Shown: positions 9,005 through 17,973, counted from the first letter of the stretch. The stretch: DNA of 64,000 bases from Caulobacterales bacterium (GCA_019510435.1 JAEKKJ010000006.1:248001-312000); one strand, 5' to 3'. Program-made: numbers and translations. The notes: a model not told the origin generated them from the sequence alone.

Positions 9005-9928
9005 ATGGCCGATCCCTATGCGTCTGAGCGTGCGTCCCTGAAGGCGGCGATCGTCGCTGAGGTGGCGGCGGGGGCGCCCCTTCGGGCCGTCTGCCGCGCG
9101 CCCGGGGCGCCGTGCGAGGCGACGGTGCGCGCCTGGCGGCGGGCGGACCCCGCCTTCGCCGCGGCCCTGGCGAGCGCCCAGGCCCGCCGCGCCGAGGCGC
9201 GCCGCCGGCTCGACCCGGCCAAGGCCGAGGCGCTGCTGGCGCTCTACCGCACCGGCGAGGCGCGGCTGGAGGACCTGCTGCGCCAGCCGGGCCTGCCCAA
9301 CCGGGCGGCCTATGAGCGCCACCGCCTCGCCGAGCCGGCCTTCGCCGAGGAGATGCACCGGCTGAAGGCCGAGGCGGAGGCCGCGCGCCGCGTGCGCTTC
9401 CGCCGGCCGCGGCGCGACTTCGACCCCGTGGTCGCCGACCGGGTGCTGCTGTGGCTGGGCCGGGGCCAGCCGCTGACCACGCTGCGCCGCGCCGATCCCA
9501 CCCTGCCCTGCCCCAAGGTGCTGGCGCGCTGGCGGCGCGAGGAGCCGCAGTTCGCCATGGGGCTGGACGAATGCCGGCGCGTCGGCCGCCTCCGCGCCGG
9601 CCCGCCCCGCCAGCCGAACCGCAGCCCGCGCGCGCGGCTGACGCCGAAGATCCTGCGGCGGCTGGCGGCGGGGGCGACGCTGCACGGGCTGAGCCGCGAG
9701 CGGGGGATGCCGAGCGCCCAGACCCTCTACCGGTGGGTGCGGCTGCATCCGGACTTCGCCGCGGCGGTGGACCAGGCGTGTTCGGATCGGGAGGCGCTGT
9801 ACCTCGAGCGGATCATGGAGCTGGCGGACGGGGCGACGGCGGAGACGCTGCCGCGGGTGATGGGGCGGATACGGCGGTTGCGGCGGGAGTTGGGGTGGCG
9901 GATGCGGTGGGCGGGGGGTGGGGGGTGA
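9005..9928 (+). CDS. Protein with four HTH-like repeats (terminase small subunit-like)
   Basis: 307 residues, very Arg/Ala rich. Four units of about 44 residues are visible near residues 14-57, 74-117, 144-187 and 215-258. Each has a hydrophobic helix, a G-x-x-L turn, and a W/Y-R-x-x-P-x-F-A ending, as in VRAWRRADPAFAAAL and YRWVRLHPDFAAAV. This pattern is that of phage terminase small-subunit-like DNA-binding domains. No large terminase or other phage gene is next to it, so it is more likely a chromosomal DNA-binding protein or a phage relic. The ATG at 9005 is the first in frame, with no clear ribosome binding site. Confidence 0.65.
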   Translation: MADPYASERASLKAAIVAEVAAGAPLRAVCRAPGAPCEATVRAWRRADPAFAAALASAQARRAEARRRLDPAKAEALLALYRTGEARLEDLLRQPGLPNRAAYERHRLAEPAFAEEMHRLKAEAEAARRVRFRRPRRDFDPVVADRVLLWLGRGQPLTTLRRADPTLPCPKVLARWRREEPQFAMGLDECRRVGRLRAGPPRQPNRSPRARLTPKILRRLAAGATLHGLSRERGMPSAQTLYRWVRLHPDFAAAVDQACSDREALYLERIMELADGATAETLPRVMGRIRRLRRELGWRMRWAGGGG

Positions 9929-10211
9929 TTTGACTCATCTGAGACGTTGGGAAGGTCCGCTCTTGGTCTTGGTCGGAGCACAAGATGGGTCTCTGCGCGA
10001 AGAGTGACGAACCGGGCCGGGTTCGATACCCTACGAGCGGAGGCTCAATGCGCCCCAGGTTGTGGCCCCTACCATTCGATTTCAATCGCTCCTTGCGCCG
10101 AAATAAGGGTGGAGTCTTGGCGCGGGAAATATCGATTCCCAATGTGGGCGCACTATATTACCTTCAGTAGATGGCCGCGGGCGCTTTGGCACCACAAGCC
10201 AGAGGTATTGA

Positions 10212-11099
10212 TTGAAGGTTAATTCGACACAGCTCTCTGCCACGTCGCGGCTTTTCTCATCGACTGTTATCCGCGAACTGGCTTCCAAAGGTAAATCAGC
10301 CCTGTTCGCAAGGTTGATCGGAGAGTCGTGCCTGGACCTAAACTCCTCATCGCTGGCTCGCGTCGCAGATGCGTTCGATGCCGCTCTGAGCGTGCTGCGT
10401 GCGGGATCTCATCGGGACGAATACGTCTACAAAGCCGCTCTCACTGAGAAGATCCTGTTCGGTCGTCACTCTTTGAAGACGGCGTGCATGCTGACCGAAT
10501 TCCGTGTCGGGAGTCGCAAGGCGGACCTGGCGATCCTGAACGGCAGCGCGACCGTCTACGAGATCAAGTCAGAACGGGACTCGCTTACTCGACTGGACGA
10601 TCAGCTGAAGGCGTATCGCAATGTCTTCTCGAAGATCTATGTCGTTGCTGGCGAGAACCATGTCGATGCAGTGCTGGCCAAGGCCGACCCCGACATTGGT
10701 GTGTTGCTGCTGTCGAAGCGCCGTCAGATCAGCTCGGTGCGCGAGGCAGCTTATCGGGCCGATTTGATCTGCCCGCTCACGATCCTCGACTCGATCCGGA
10801 CGCCCGAAGCGGCGGTCATCCTGCGCGAACTTGGCGAAGAAGTGCCCAACGTGCCGAACACAGCGATGCGCACCGAGCTGCGCCGCGTCTTCGCTCGGCT
10901 TGGCCCGGAGCGAACTCATGACGCCATGGTCAAGACGTTGAAGCGGACGCGCAACTTACAGCCGCTCGAAAGCCTGGTGTCCGATCTTCCAAATTCTCTG
11001 CAAGCTGCAGCGTTGACAGTGCCGATTCGGCGCGCCGATCACGGGCGCCTAGTCGGGGCCGTTCAAACCGACCTTCACGCTGCGATGAGGTGGGCTTGA
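10212..11099 (+). CDS. sce7726 family protein (PD-(D/E)XK nuclease-like)
   Basis: 295 residues with markedly lower GC than the core genome. The central segment carries a PD-(D/E)XK-type nuclease signature: Glu79 in TEKILFG, then TEFRVGSRKADLAIL with Asp105, then VYEIKSERD with Glu117 and Lys119, followed by LDDQLKAY. This is the pattern of the sce7726 family, named from a Sorangium locus and known to pair with sce7725. Start is TTG 10212, six bases after AGAGG. The next gene overlaps its end. A DNA or RNA cleavage role is inferred from fold only; the family has no established function that I know. Confidence 0.8.
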   Translation: MKVNSTQLSATSRLFSSTVIRELASKGKSALFARLIGESCLDLNSSSLARVADAFDAALSVLRAGSHRDEYVYKAALTEKILFGRHSLKTACMLTEFRVGSRKADLAILNGSATVYEIKSERDSLTRLDDQLKAYRNVFSKIYVVAGENHVDAVLAKADPDIGVLLLSKRRQISSVREAAYRADLICPLTILDSIRTPEAAVILRELGEEVPNVPNTAMRTELRRVFARLGPERTHDAMVKTLKRTRNLQPLESLVSDLPNSLQAAALTVPIRRADHGRLVGAVQTDLHAAMRWA

Positions 11100-12031
11100 C
11101 CTACCATCCCTACTTTCGAGGCAAGCAGTACGAACTCATCACCGTGCGGGAGACCGCGCCGCTTCTTCAGGCGTGCGGCTTCGTCCCGATCATTGAGCCG
11201 GTCAAAGAGACGCTGAACGGTCTGGAGCGAACGCTGACCGAAATCTGCAACGCTGATGGTCAGGCGATCGTGCTCGTAAATCCTCATCACGGCGATCATT
11301 CCAGCGGGGGGCTCAACATCTCTGCCCTGTTGGCAAAGTCCTTCCGTAACGGCCCCCAAATCACCGCCGGCATCCTCCTCAAGAAGTCGATGTCGGTGGA
11401 CGAGGCGATGAAGTGCTACCGTGAGCACGCGGCACACAGCCCGGCGTTTGTCCACGACGGCTTCTTGTTTGCAAAGGAGCTTGCTGATGCCCTCGGGCTG
11501 AAGCTGGCCGAGACCCGACACATCTTCTTCGATAGCCACGGCAAGCTCTACCGGAAGCACTTTGCCGGGGCTTATCGCGTCCTGCTCAAGGACGGCTTCA
11601 AGAAGCAAAAGAACGCCGACTACCCCGTTCTGGAGCCGTACTCCGACCTCCATGCGACCTACACCGAAGAGGGCATGGACGGGTTCGGAGACTTCCTGAC
11701 CGTTGGTGACGACTACAGCGAGGGCGGGGGCCCAGCCTACGCTGTGGCGATCCACATCACCTTCATCGACCCTACGAAGGACGATGAGATGTTCATCTAC
11801 CACTTCAAATCGAAGCGGATGGACACCCCGACCGATACGGCCGGCAAGTTCCAAGAGGCGCTGGACGCCATGATAACCAAGCTCAATGAGCCGGCTTCTC
11901 AGATCTATGAGGGCGACGCGATCAGGGAATTCCGCGACCTGCACAGCAAGCGGCACTTCCCGGGCCTCGGATACGTCAAGAAGCTTTCAATGAAGCATCA
12001 CGTCGAGACCCTTGCCCACTACCTCACCTGA
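11096..12031 (+). CDS. sce7725 family protein
   Basis: 311 residues starting with the family hallmark TYHPYFRGKQYELITVRE and then FVPIIEPVKETLNGLERTL, which identify the sce7725 family, related to the phage Beta-protein group. No membrane segment. Start is taken as TTG 11096, which overlaps the upstream stop as TTGA and has GATGAGG before it; GTG 11090 is the alternative. Overlap with sce7726 implies coupled translation and probably a complex. It lies in the middle of a three-gene operon ending in a RES-domain protein. Molecular function unknown. Confidence 0.82.
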   Translation: MTYHPYFRGKQYELITVRETAPLLQACGFVPIIEPVKETLNGLERTLTEICNADGQAIVLVNPHHGDHSSGGLNISALLAKSFRNGPQITAGILLKKSMSVDEAMKCYREHAAHSPAFVHDGFLFAKELADALGLKLAETRHIFFDSHGKLYRKHFAGAYRVLLKDGFKKQKNADYPVLEPYSDLHATYTEEGMDGFGDFLTVGDDYSEGGGPAYAVAIHITFIDPTKDDEMFIYHFKSKRMDTPTDTAGKFQEALDAMITKLNEPASQIYEGDAIREFRDLHSKRHFPGLGYVKKLSMKHHVETLAHYLT

Positions 12032-12040
12032 GGCTTGCGC

Positions 12041-13057
12041 ATGAAATGCTGTGCAGAATGCTTCGGGGACCGCGGCCTCACTAAAAACATCCTGCCGCCG
12101 CTCGTTGTGGAGCAGGGCCGCTGCGACTTCTGCCGGACCCAAGGCGCACAGCTCATCGAACCGAGTAGCCTGCGAGAATACTTCAGCGCCATTGCGAACA
12201 TCTACGAGCCGGCTGACGGGGGGAAGATTCTTGCTGACTGGCTACGTCAGGATTGGCGCCTCTTCGATCATGAGCTGATGGACTCGGTGCGAGCTAGCTC
12301 CCTGTTGTCGGTCGTCCTGGACGACGCGCAGATCGTTCAGAGACAACTCATCCCGTCGATACAGTACGAGAGCGAGAGCCTCGGCAAATGGGAGGTTCTT
12401 CGCGACGAGCTGCTGCACACCAACCGGTTCTTTCCGGAGGCAGCCATTGACTACGACCGGCTTGGAGAGCTGCTGAGCTATCTAATTGCCGACGAGGTTC
12501 GCAACACTTGGTATCGCGCTCGCATCCAGATGGGCGATGCCGCCTTTGCGCTCGCGGAGATGGGTGCGCCTCCGAAGCGCGTCGCGTCGCACGGGCGCGC
12601 CAATCCCCCCGGGATTCCCTACCTCTATCTCGGCTCGACTGAGCACACGGCGGCGTCGGAGATCCGGCCCCACACCGGGGAACTCGCTTCGGTAGCCGAA
12701 TTCCAGCTCCCGGACGGGCTGAAACTGGTCGACCTGCGCGAACCGAGAAAGTTGGTCTCACCCTTTGAGCTGGCCGGTGAGGACGAGATCGGGGGCATGC
12801 GCATGGACATTGGCTTCCTGGAGCGGCTGGGCGGGGAGCTAACGCGGCCGGTCCTGCCGCAGGGAGCGGCCATCGACTACGTGCCGAGCCAGTACCTCTG
12901 CGAGTTCATCAAGAAGTGCGGCTACGAGGGCGTTCTCTACAGCAGCTCCGTGAGCGATGGGATCAACCTGGCGCTCTTTGATCCGACCAAGGCCGTGGCG
13001 CAGTCGGTCAAGACGGCCCGCGTCACACGCGTCGAGGTTGGCATCGAGGACGTCTGA
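12041..13057 (+). CDS. RES-domain protein with HEPN/RES-type N-terminus (putative NAD-acting toxin)
   Basis: 338 residues. The N-terminus has cysteines at 3, 4, 7, 28 and 31 (KCCAEC and CDFC), a likely zinc-binding start of the HEPN/RES N-terminal domain. The C-terminal half is a RES domain: YRAR at 158-161, GRANPPGIPYLYLG at 185-198 and ASEIRP around Glu207, giving the Arg, Tyr and Glu expected of the active site. RES toxins of RES-Xre systems degrade NAD+ or ADP-ribosylate; that activity is by homology. ATG 12041 follows GAGG by 7 bases and is 9 bases after the sce7725 stop, so it belongs to the same operon. No Xre antitoxin gene is adjacent. Confidence 0.82.
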   Translation: MKCCAECFGDRGLTKNILPPLVVEQGRCDFCRTQGAQLIEPSSLREYFSAIANIYEPADGGKILADWLRQDWRLFDHELMDSVRASSLLSVVLDDAQIVQRQLIPSIQYESESLGKWEVLRDELLHTNRFFPEAAIDYDRLGELLSYLIADEVRNTWYRARIQMGDAAFALAEMGAPPKRVASHGRANPPGIPYLYLGSTEHTAASEIRPHTGELASVAEFQLPDGLKLVDLREPRKLVSPFELAGEDEIGGMRMDIGFLERLGGELTRPVLPQGAAIDYVPSQYLCEFIKKCGYEGVLYSSSVSDGINLALFDPTKAVAQSVKTARVTRVEVGIEDV

Positions 13058-13144
13058 CCGGCGGACATGCGCGCCGCGATCACGACTAGACAGACGCCAC
13101 CGCTTCCGCTGAAGAGGTCTAGGCAGACCGCCTCTTGCAAGGTA

Positions 13145-13248
13145 TGGCGAGCCGGGCAGGATTCGAACCTGCATCTCTCCCTAGTCTTGTCGGCTCCCTG
13201 CAAGGTGCGACGGGTCGGGAGTGGGGTATCCGGTTTCACCACCGGCTC
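13145..13248 (-). tRNA. tRNA-like element, non-canonical central region (possible pseudo-tRNA)
   Basis: On the minus strand the ends form a perfect 7-bp acceptor stem (GAGCCGG at 13248-13242 with CCGGCTC at 13155-13149), a discriminator G and an encoded CCA, and a perfect T arm GCAGG-TTCGAAT-CCTGC. A 3-bp D stem GTG/CAC with GG in the loop is possible. The anticodon region does not fold normally: the only 5-bp stem (CTCCC with GGGAG) leaves an 18-nt loop, and the total is about 104 nt. No anticodon can be assigned. It could be a degenerate or intron-bearing class II tRNA, or the integration site of the neighbouring island. Confidence 0.5.
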
Positions 13249-14323
13249 TCTGCGATCAGGGGTCTCACAGCAGGCCGCTGATCGCAAGACCCCCGCCCAC
13301 CAAATTTCCAGTGGAAGCCTCATTTTTTGCGCGAATCGGTGAATTCGCGCCGTCAAGGGGGCTGAATCGCGCGTATATACATAGTCACTAGTGACTTCAA
13401 TGAGCGCGTACTCATCAACACACGCGCTGACGCTCACGTTGATGTTGATATTGAACGTACGATACGTTTCACCGCTTCAAATTTGGCCCCGTATTTTAAG
13501 CCATGTTTTATGACGTGGGTGAGTTCGTGCTGACATCACCTTTAAAGTACACCCAGAGCGACACCCACGCTGGCAATCCGCGTGGCCCTTAAAGCGTGCC
13601 ATTCCTTTGACATGGCTGACGGCGTCGCCATCACAATCATCACGCTGAATTTGGCGTTGATATCTGCGACGGCTGATTTTCAGACGGCGCTGGAAAACGT
13701 GCGCTGTCTGCTGGCCTTCAAAGGAAACGCCGAGCGGTCACGTTTGTAACGACGGCAAACACGCTCGTGGCATGAAGAGCGAACCTCGACTGTGCAAACC
13801 AAGTCTGAAAGTTGAAAGTCCGCTTTCAGGCTGCGTCCCAAGTTCCGCAACTGGCGCATTCCCGCCGAAGCATCCTCCGGATGCTTCCGGGCCTTAAATC
13901 TCACGGTGGATGCGAGCCTGCGGGTCCGAGCAAGTCAAGGCCGCGCCCTTGGCGCGCCGCTCCGCGGTCGCCCTTTGGGCGAGCCTTGAGTTGCTCGGAC
14001 CCGCAGGCAGACTGGCTGCCATGAGATCTATGGCGGGGCGTGGCCGCTGCGCGGACCCGCGGTCGACGGAGAGCCGCAGATCCTGTCGTGCCGCGGAGGA
14101 GCTTTGGGGACAGCCTACCGTTCGCCGTGCCGGCCCGTGGCCCGGGTCGGGCCGATCAACTTGCCTGCGCAGCAGAGGCTGTGAGCATCGGTATGCTGTC
14201 CCCGAAACCGCAGGACCGCGGCGCAGGCGCGAAACCACGGCCGGAATTGTCGGGTCGCGCCGCTTCTGACCGTCCTTGGGAAGCCGGCCTCCTTGGCCGC
14301 CGGTCGGAACAGTGGAGACATTG
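13249..14323. other. About 1 kb without a supported gene, lower GC
   Basis: From the tRNA-like element to the DHFR-like gene no frame shows a believable protein: the ORFs here are short, lack ribosome binding sites and have no preference for G/C at third positions. The first 650 bases are unusually AT-rich for this genome (for example around 13360-13520) and GC rises again after about 13900. It probably contains decayed island sequence. A clean inverted repeat lies at 13916-14008. Confidence 0.6.
13916..14008. repeat. Inverted repeat with 26-bp arms
   Basis: Left arm GCCTGCGGGTCCGAGCAAGT (continuing CAAGGC) is matched by its complement ending at 14008 with one mismatch. The loop contains further small palindromes (TTGGCGCGCCGCTCCGCGG). 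The centre resembles the flanking motif CGCTCCGCGG of the 9-nt-period palindromes, but the arms here have no period. Confidence 0.8.
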
Positions 14324-14965
14324 ATGTCACGAGTGCGCGTGGGCGGCTTTTCGATCTCGCTCGACGGATTTGGCGCTGGACCGGAGCAGAGTCTGGAGCA
14401 CCCGCTCGGCAGGCGCGGGCGGGAGCTGCACCAGTGGATGTACGGCACGCGCTTCTTCCGGACGATGATCGGTCAAGACGGAGGCTCCGACGGCATCGAT
14501 CAGTCCTATGCGCAGCGCGCGATGGACGGGTTCGGCGCCTTCATCCTCGGCCGCAACATGTTCGACCCCGCCCGCGGTCCGTGGGCGGACGAAAGCTGGA
14601 AGGGCTGGTGGGGTCCCAATCCACCCTATCATGCGCCGACCTTCGTCCTGACCCACTATCCGCGCGCTCCGATCGAGATGGAGGGCGGCACGACCTTTGT
14701 CTTCGTGACCGAGGGGGTCGAGGCGGCGCTCGACCAGGCGCGCGCAGCGGCCGGGGATCTCGACGTCAAGATTGGCGGCGGCGTCGAGACGGTGCGCCAG
14801 TATCTGCGGGCCGGCCTGATCGACGAGCTGCACTTCGCCTTGTCGCCCGTTGTGCTCGGGCAGGGCGAAGCGATGTTTGCCGGCATCGACCTTCCGGCGC
14901 TCGGCTTGCACGTCATCGAGCACCAGGCCAGCGAGCATGCCACCCACATCGTGCTCGCGCGGTAG
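14324..14965 (+). CDS. Dihydrofolate reductase-like family protein (RibD C-terminal fold)
   Basis: 213 residues. N-terminal strand VGGFSISLDGFGAGPEQ, middle FGAFILGRNMFDPARGPW, and the nucleotide-binding segment DVKIGGGVETVRQYLRAGLIDELHF are those of the RibD C-terminal/DHFR-like reductases. The C-terminal region LSPVVLGQGEAMFAGIDLP is also typical. It probably binds NADPH, but the substrate is unknown. ATG 14324 is chosen because the family N-terminus begins there and GTGGAGA precedes it; an upstream ATG at 14276 would add residues with no family similarity. A second, distinct member lies at 58669. Confidence 0.87.
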   Translation: MSRVRVGGFSISLDGFGAGPEQSLEHPLGRRGRELHQWMYGTRFFRTMIGQDGGSDGIDQSYAQRAMDGFGAFILGRNMFDPARGPWADESWKGWWGPNPPYHAPTFVLTHYPRAPIEMEGGTTFVFVTEGVEAALDQARAAAGDLDVKIGGGVETVRQYLRAGLIDELHFALSPVVLGQGEAMFAGIDLPALGLHVIEHQASEHATHIVLAR

Positions 14966-15160
14966 GCCCGGCGGCTGGCAGGTTTCATCCCGCTGAACCT
15001 GAAGTGAGGGCTCCGCGTCAGCGGGGGCGGTCACGACCCCATCCTCCGGCCGCTCGATCGAAATTTGGAAGCACTCGTCCTTACCGGCGCTGACGTAGAA
15101 AAACCGACGAGGCTCGCCATTGCTTTCCCGTCCCCCGGCAAGCCTGGCGCGGCGGGGCGA

Positions 15161-17104
15161 TCAGAATTCCGCCCAGTCCTCCGCGAGGGCGGCTGCGCTC
15201 GCCGCCGCTGCGCCCCGCCCGGCGGACGCCGCCAGCTTCTCTCGCGGGTAGGGGGCGGAGGTGCGCGCGGGGGCCGGACGTCCGGGCTGGGCCAGCTCGA
15301 GCCTGGCGGACGGGCGATGCTGCGGGTCGGTCCGGAAGCGGTCGAGGAGCACGACGAGCTCGGCCGCCTCGGTCTTCAGGTTGGAGGCCGCGGCGGTGGC
15401 CTGTTCGACCATGGCCGCGTTCTGCTGCGTCACGTGATCCATCTGGCTGACCGCCGCGTTCACCTGCGACAGGCCGGTGGACTGTTCCTGCGACGACTGG
15501 GCGATCTCGGAGATCAGCTGGTCGATGTCGGCGACCTTGCTGACGATGGCGCCCAGGGCCTGGCCGGTGTCGCCGACCAGTTTGACGCCCTTTTCCACCT
15601 GGGACGACGAACTGGCGATCAGGGCCTTGATCTCCTTGGCGGCCTCGGCGGAGCGCTGGGCCAGGGCGCGCACCTCCTGGGCGACCACCGCGAACCCCCT
15701 GCCGGCGTCTCCGGCGCGCGCGGCTTCGACGCCGGCGTTGAGCGCCAGGAGGTTGGTCTGGAAGGCGATCTCGTCGATCACCGAGATGATCTGGGTGATC
15801 TGGACCGAGCTCTGGGCGATCTCGCCCATGGCCGAGACGGCCTCCGCCATCACCGCGCCGGACCGCGCCGCATCGGTCTTCGCGCTGGACGCGGCGGTTG
15901 CGACCTGGCGGGCCCCCTCGGCGCTGCGCTTGACGGTCGAGGTGATCTCTTCCAGCGCCGCCGCGGTTTCCTCCAGGCTGGCCGCCTGCTGTTCCGTGCG
16001 GCGGGACATGTCGTCCGAGGCGGTGGCGATCTCGTCGGAGCCCCCGCGGATGCCGCCGGTGGCGACGGAAATCGCGCGCATCGCGTCGCGCAGGCTGTCG
16101 ACCGCGGAATTGAAGTCGGTCTTGATCTGCAGGTATTGGCCGTCGAACTGCGCATCGATCTGGGTGGTCAGGTCGCCGTCGGCCAGCCGGCCGAGGCTGG
16201 CCGCGAGGGTGTTGACCACCTTGGCCTGCTCCGCCTCGACCCGCCGACGCTCGGCCTCGGTCCGGGCCTGTTCGGCGGCGGCGTCGGCGCGCATCTGCTC
16301 GGCCTCAGCCTCCAGCGCCTTGGCCTTGAGGCCGTTGTCCTTGAACACCTGGACGGTCCTGGCCATGGCGCTGACCTCGTCGCGCCCGACCGCCGCCGGG
16401 ACCGCCGCGCCCAGATTGCCCGACGCCAGGGCGCCCATCGCCGAGGTGAGCGCCTGGATCGGCCTGTTGATGCTGCGCGCGATGGCGGTCGACAGGATCA
16501 GGCCCAGAGCCAGGCTGGCCAGGGCGACGATCGCGGTGATCCACAGGAAGGTCGCGGTCCTGGCGTTGGACGCCTTGATCTGGGCCTCGGAGGCGCTGGC
16601 GTAACGCCGGGTCAGGCCGTCGCCGAGCTGGGTCATGTCCCGGCCGCGGGCGAGCGCGTTGGCGAAGACGGCCCGGCCCTCCGGCGTCGCGATCTGGGCG
16701 TTGGAGCCGCCGAAGGCCCTGAGCTTGTTCACCGCCGCTTCGAAGGTGGTGAACCGCTCGCGGAACAGGGCGGCCTCAGCCTTGCGGCCTGGATCGCGGG
16801 TGTTGGTCACCAGTTCGTCGATGTCGCGGTGGGCGGCCTTGAAGGCTTCGGCGGCCTGATCCCAATGGGCCGTATCGCCCGAGCCCAGCGCCATCCAGAT
16901 GTGCATCCGGCCGCGTTCGACCTGCTTTTCCGCCCGCTCGGTCAAGGCCTGGTTGCCCGAGAACCGTGCGACGTCGGCGATCGAGGTCTGGGCGCTGCGG
17001 CCCGAAACGACGGACAGCGCGCTGATCAGCACGATCAGCACCATCAACGCGCCAAAGCCGATCAACAGCCGAGAGGCGATCTTCATCATCCTGAGCACGT
17101 TCAT
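15161..17104 (-). CDS. Methyl-accepting chemotaxis protein
   Basis: Inner-membrane chemoreceptor, 647 residues from ATG 17104, which follows a GGGGGG ribosome binding site; an ATG at 17188 would add a 28-residue hydrophilic leader. TM1 (about 8-30) is followed by a four-helix periplasmic sensor domain, TM2 (about 175-200, [17 protein letters not shown]), two HAMP-like segments (about 200-255 and 285-340), and the signalling domain with the conserved hairpin tip [20 protein letters not shown] (near 450). The C-terminus ends EDWAEF, resembling the CheR/CheB docking pentapeptide. No other che genes are near, so it is an orphan receptor feeding a distant array. AT-rich promoter region upstream. 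Confidence 0.94.
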   Translation of the reverse strand: MNVLRMMKIASRLLIGFGALMVLIVLISALSVVSGRSAQTSIADVARFSGNQALTERAEKQVERGRMHIWMALGSGDTAHWDQAAEAFKAAHRDIDELVTNTRDPGRKAEAALFRERFTTFEAAVNKLRAFGGSNAQIATPEGRAVFANALARGRDMTQLGDGLTRRYASASEAQIKASNARTATFLWITAIVALASLALGLILSTAIARSINRPIQALTSAMGALASGNLGAAVPAAVGRDEVSAMARTVQVFKDNGLKAKALEAEAEQMRADAAAEQARTEAERRRVEAEQAKVVNTLAASLGRLADGDLTTQIDAQFDGQYLQIKTDFNSAVDSLRDAMRAISVATGGIRGGSDEIATASDDMSRRTEQQAASLEETAAALEEITSTVKRSAEGARQVATAASSAKTDAARSGAVMAEAVSAMGEIAQSSVQITQIISVIDEIAFQTNLLALNAGVEAARAGDAGRGFAVVAQEVRALAQRSAEAAKEIKALIASSSSQVEKGVKLVGDTGQALGAIVSKVADIDQLISEIAQSSQEQSTGLSQVNAAVSQMDHVTQQNAAMVEQATAAASNLKTEAAELVVLLDRFRTDPQHRPSARLELAQPGRPAPARTSAPYPREKLAASAGRGAAAASAAALAEDWAEF

Positions 17105-17332
17105 GACCCCCCAATTGGGCGCGGACTTCCGTCGATCTTCTTTCGGATCGTCGGCGATAGGGTTGCGATTACAGTTTAGATCCTTCAATTCTGAATGTTA
17201 ATTTTGTCACAATTGCCGGTAACAGAGCGAAATTGTCGCATATACTCATAAGTCGTGATTTCGCGCCGCTCGACTTGGGCGGGAAGAGGCTTCGGCGCGG
17301 TCGGTCGGGGGGTGCGGCCACCGCCGCGGGGC
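17105..17332. promoter_or_regulatory. AT-rich region between chemoreceptor and DUF3224 gene
   Basis: The part nearest the chemoreceptor (about 17150-17255) is clearly AT-richer than its surroundings and probably holds that gene's promoter. The short motif AATTTTGTCACAATT at 17200-17214 has partial dyad symmetry. No confident -35/-10 pair was assigned. The rest (17260-17332) is GC-rich downstream sequence of the next gene. Confidence 0.35.
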
Positions 17333-17779
17333 TCACGCGAACCAGTAGTCCAGGGTGGCGTGGGAGCCCTTGCCGAACTCGCCTTCGAAGCCGCCTTCGC
17401 CGCGGAGGCCTTGCAGCTCGTCGGTCCCGCTGCCGGGGGTCACGGTCCAGGTGGCGCGGACGCGGCCGGCCTCGATGGTTTCGCGGCCCTCGAGCACGAA
17501 GGCGCCGCGGCGGCCGTGCAGCCGGCCGCGGAAGCGTTGCACGCTGACGAGATGGGTGGGGGCGCCGGAGATCTCCAGGGCGCGGACGGTGGATTCGCCC
17601 TCGAGGTCGCCGGCGAAGGTCTCGGTGATGCGCACCTCGGCGAGGGTGGCTTCAGCCGCCTCGTCCCAGGGCTCGCGCTCGGAGCGGACGACGCGGACGG
17701 TGGCCTCGGCGTGGCGGCGGGGCGCGGCGGCGTTTTGCGGCTGTGGCAAGGAAGCCTCCTGGGCGGCCTGGCCGAACAA
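17333..17779 (-). CDS. DUF3224 family protein
   Basis: 148 residues. After a variable N-terminus the body matches the DUF3224 pattern, an AOC/lipocalin-like barrel: a strand with ITETFAGDLEGESTV, then VSVQRFRGRLHGRRGAFVLE, and a closing GLRGEGGFEGEFGKGSHATL followed by DYWF. No catalytic residues are known. The family is often found as a stand-alone small protein. Upstream on the same strand lies a small DUF1810 remnant, about 30 bases away. Confidence 0.82.
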   Translation of the reverse strand: MFGQAAQEASLPQPQNAAAPRRHAEATVRVVRSEREPWDEAAEATLAEVRITETFAGDLEGESTVRALEISGAPTHLVSVQRFRGRLHGRRGAFVLEGRETIEAGRVRATWTVTPGSGTDELQGLRGEGGFEGEFGKGSHATLDYWFA

Positions 17780-17808
17780 CCGCGCGGCAGCGTGGCGGTT
17801 CCGGCGCG

Positions 17809-17973
17809 CTAGGCCGGGTCGTCCAGCCGCGCCAGGGTCGCGGGGTCCTCGGCGCCGCCATAGAAGCGGGCCAGGGCGGCGCGCAGCTCGGCCAGGGCGC
17901 GCTCGTAGACCGTGGCGCCGCCGCCGGCGGGGGCGTCCTGGGCGTCGAGGAAGCGTTGCAGGTCGTGGGGCAT
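17809..17973 (-). pseudogene. DUF1810 family remnant, internally deleted
   Basis: Open frame of 54 residues: it begins MPHDLQRFLDAQDAPAGGG, continues VYERALAELR and ends ALARFYGGAEDPATLARL. The start matches the N-terminus of DUF1810 proteins (DLQRFxDAQ...YxxALAELR) and the end matches their C-terminus (FFGGxPDxxTLxxL), but the middle of roughly 90 residues, including the SHWMWFIFPQ core, is missing. This looks like an in-frame deletion of a normally about 140-residue protein. Whether it is still expressed is unclear; a weak AGGA precedes the ATG. Confidence 0.55.

Noticed and set aside
10019..10031. GGGTTCGATACCC, T-arm-like sequence on the left side of the low-GC island
   Set aside because: Only 13 bases, no acceptor stem or other arm, and it does not match the T arm at 13156-13172, so a left attachment site cannot be claimed.
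12937..13342. ORFs over the tRNA-like element on both strands
   Set aside because: They contain GQDSNLH or RFESCPA, typical of translated tRNA T arms, and have no ribosome binding site. Treated as artefacts of the RNA element.
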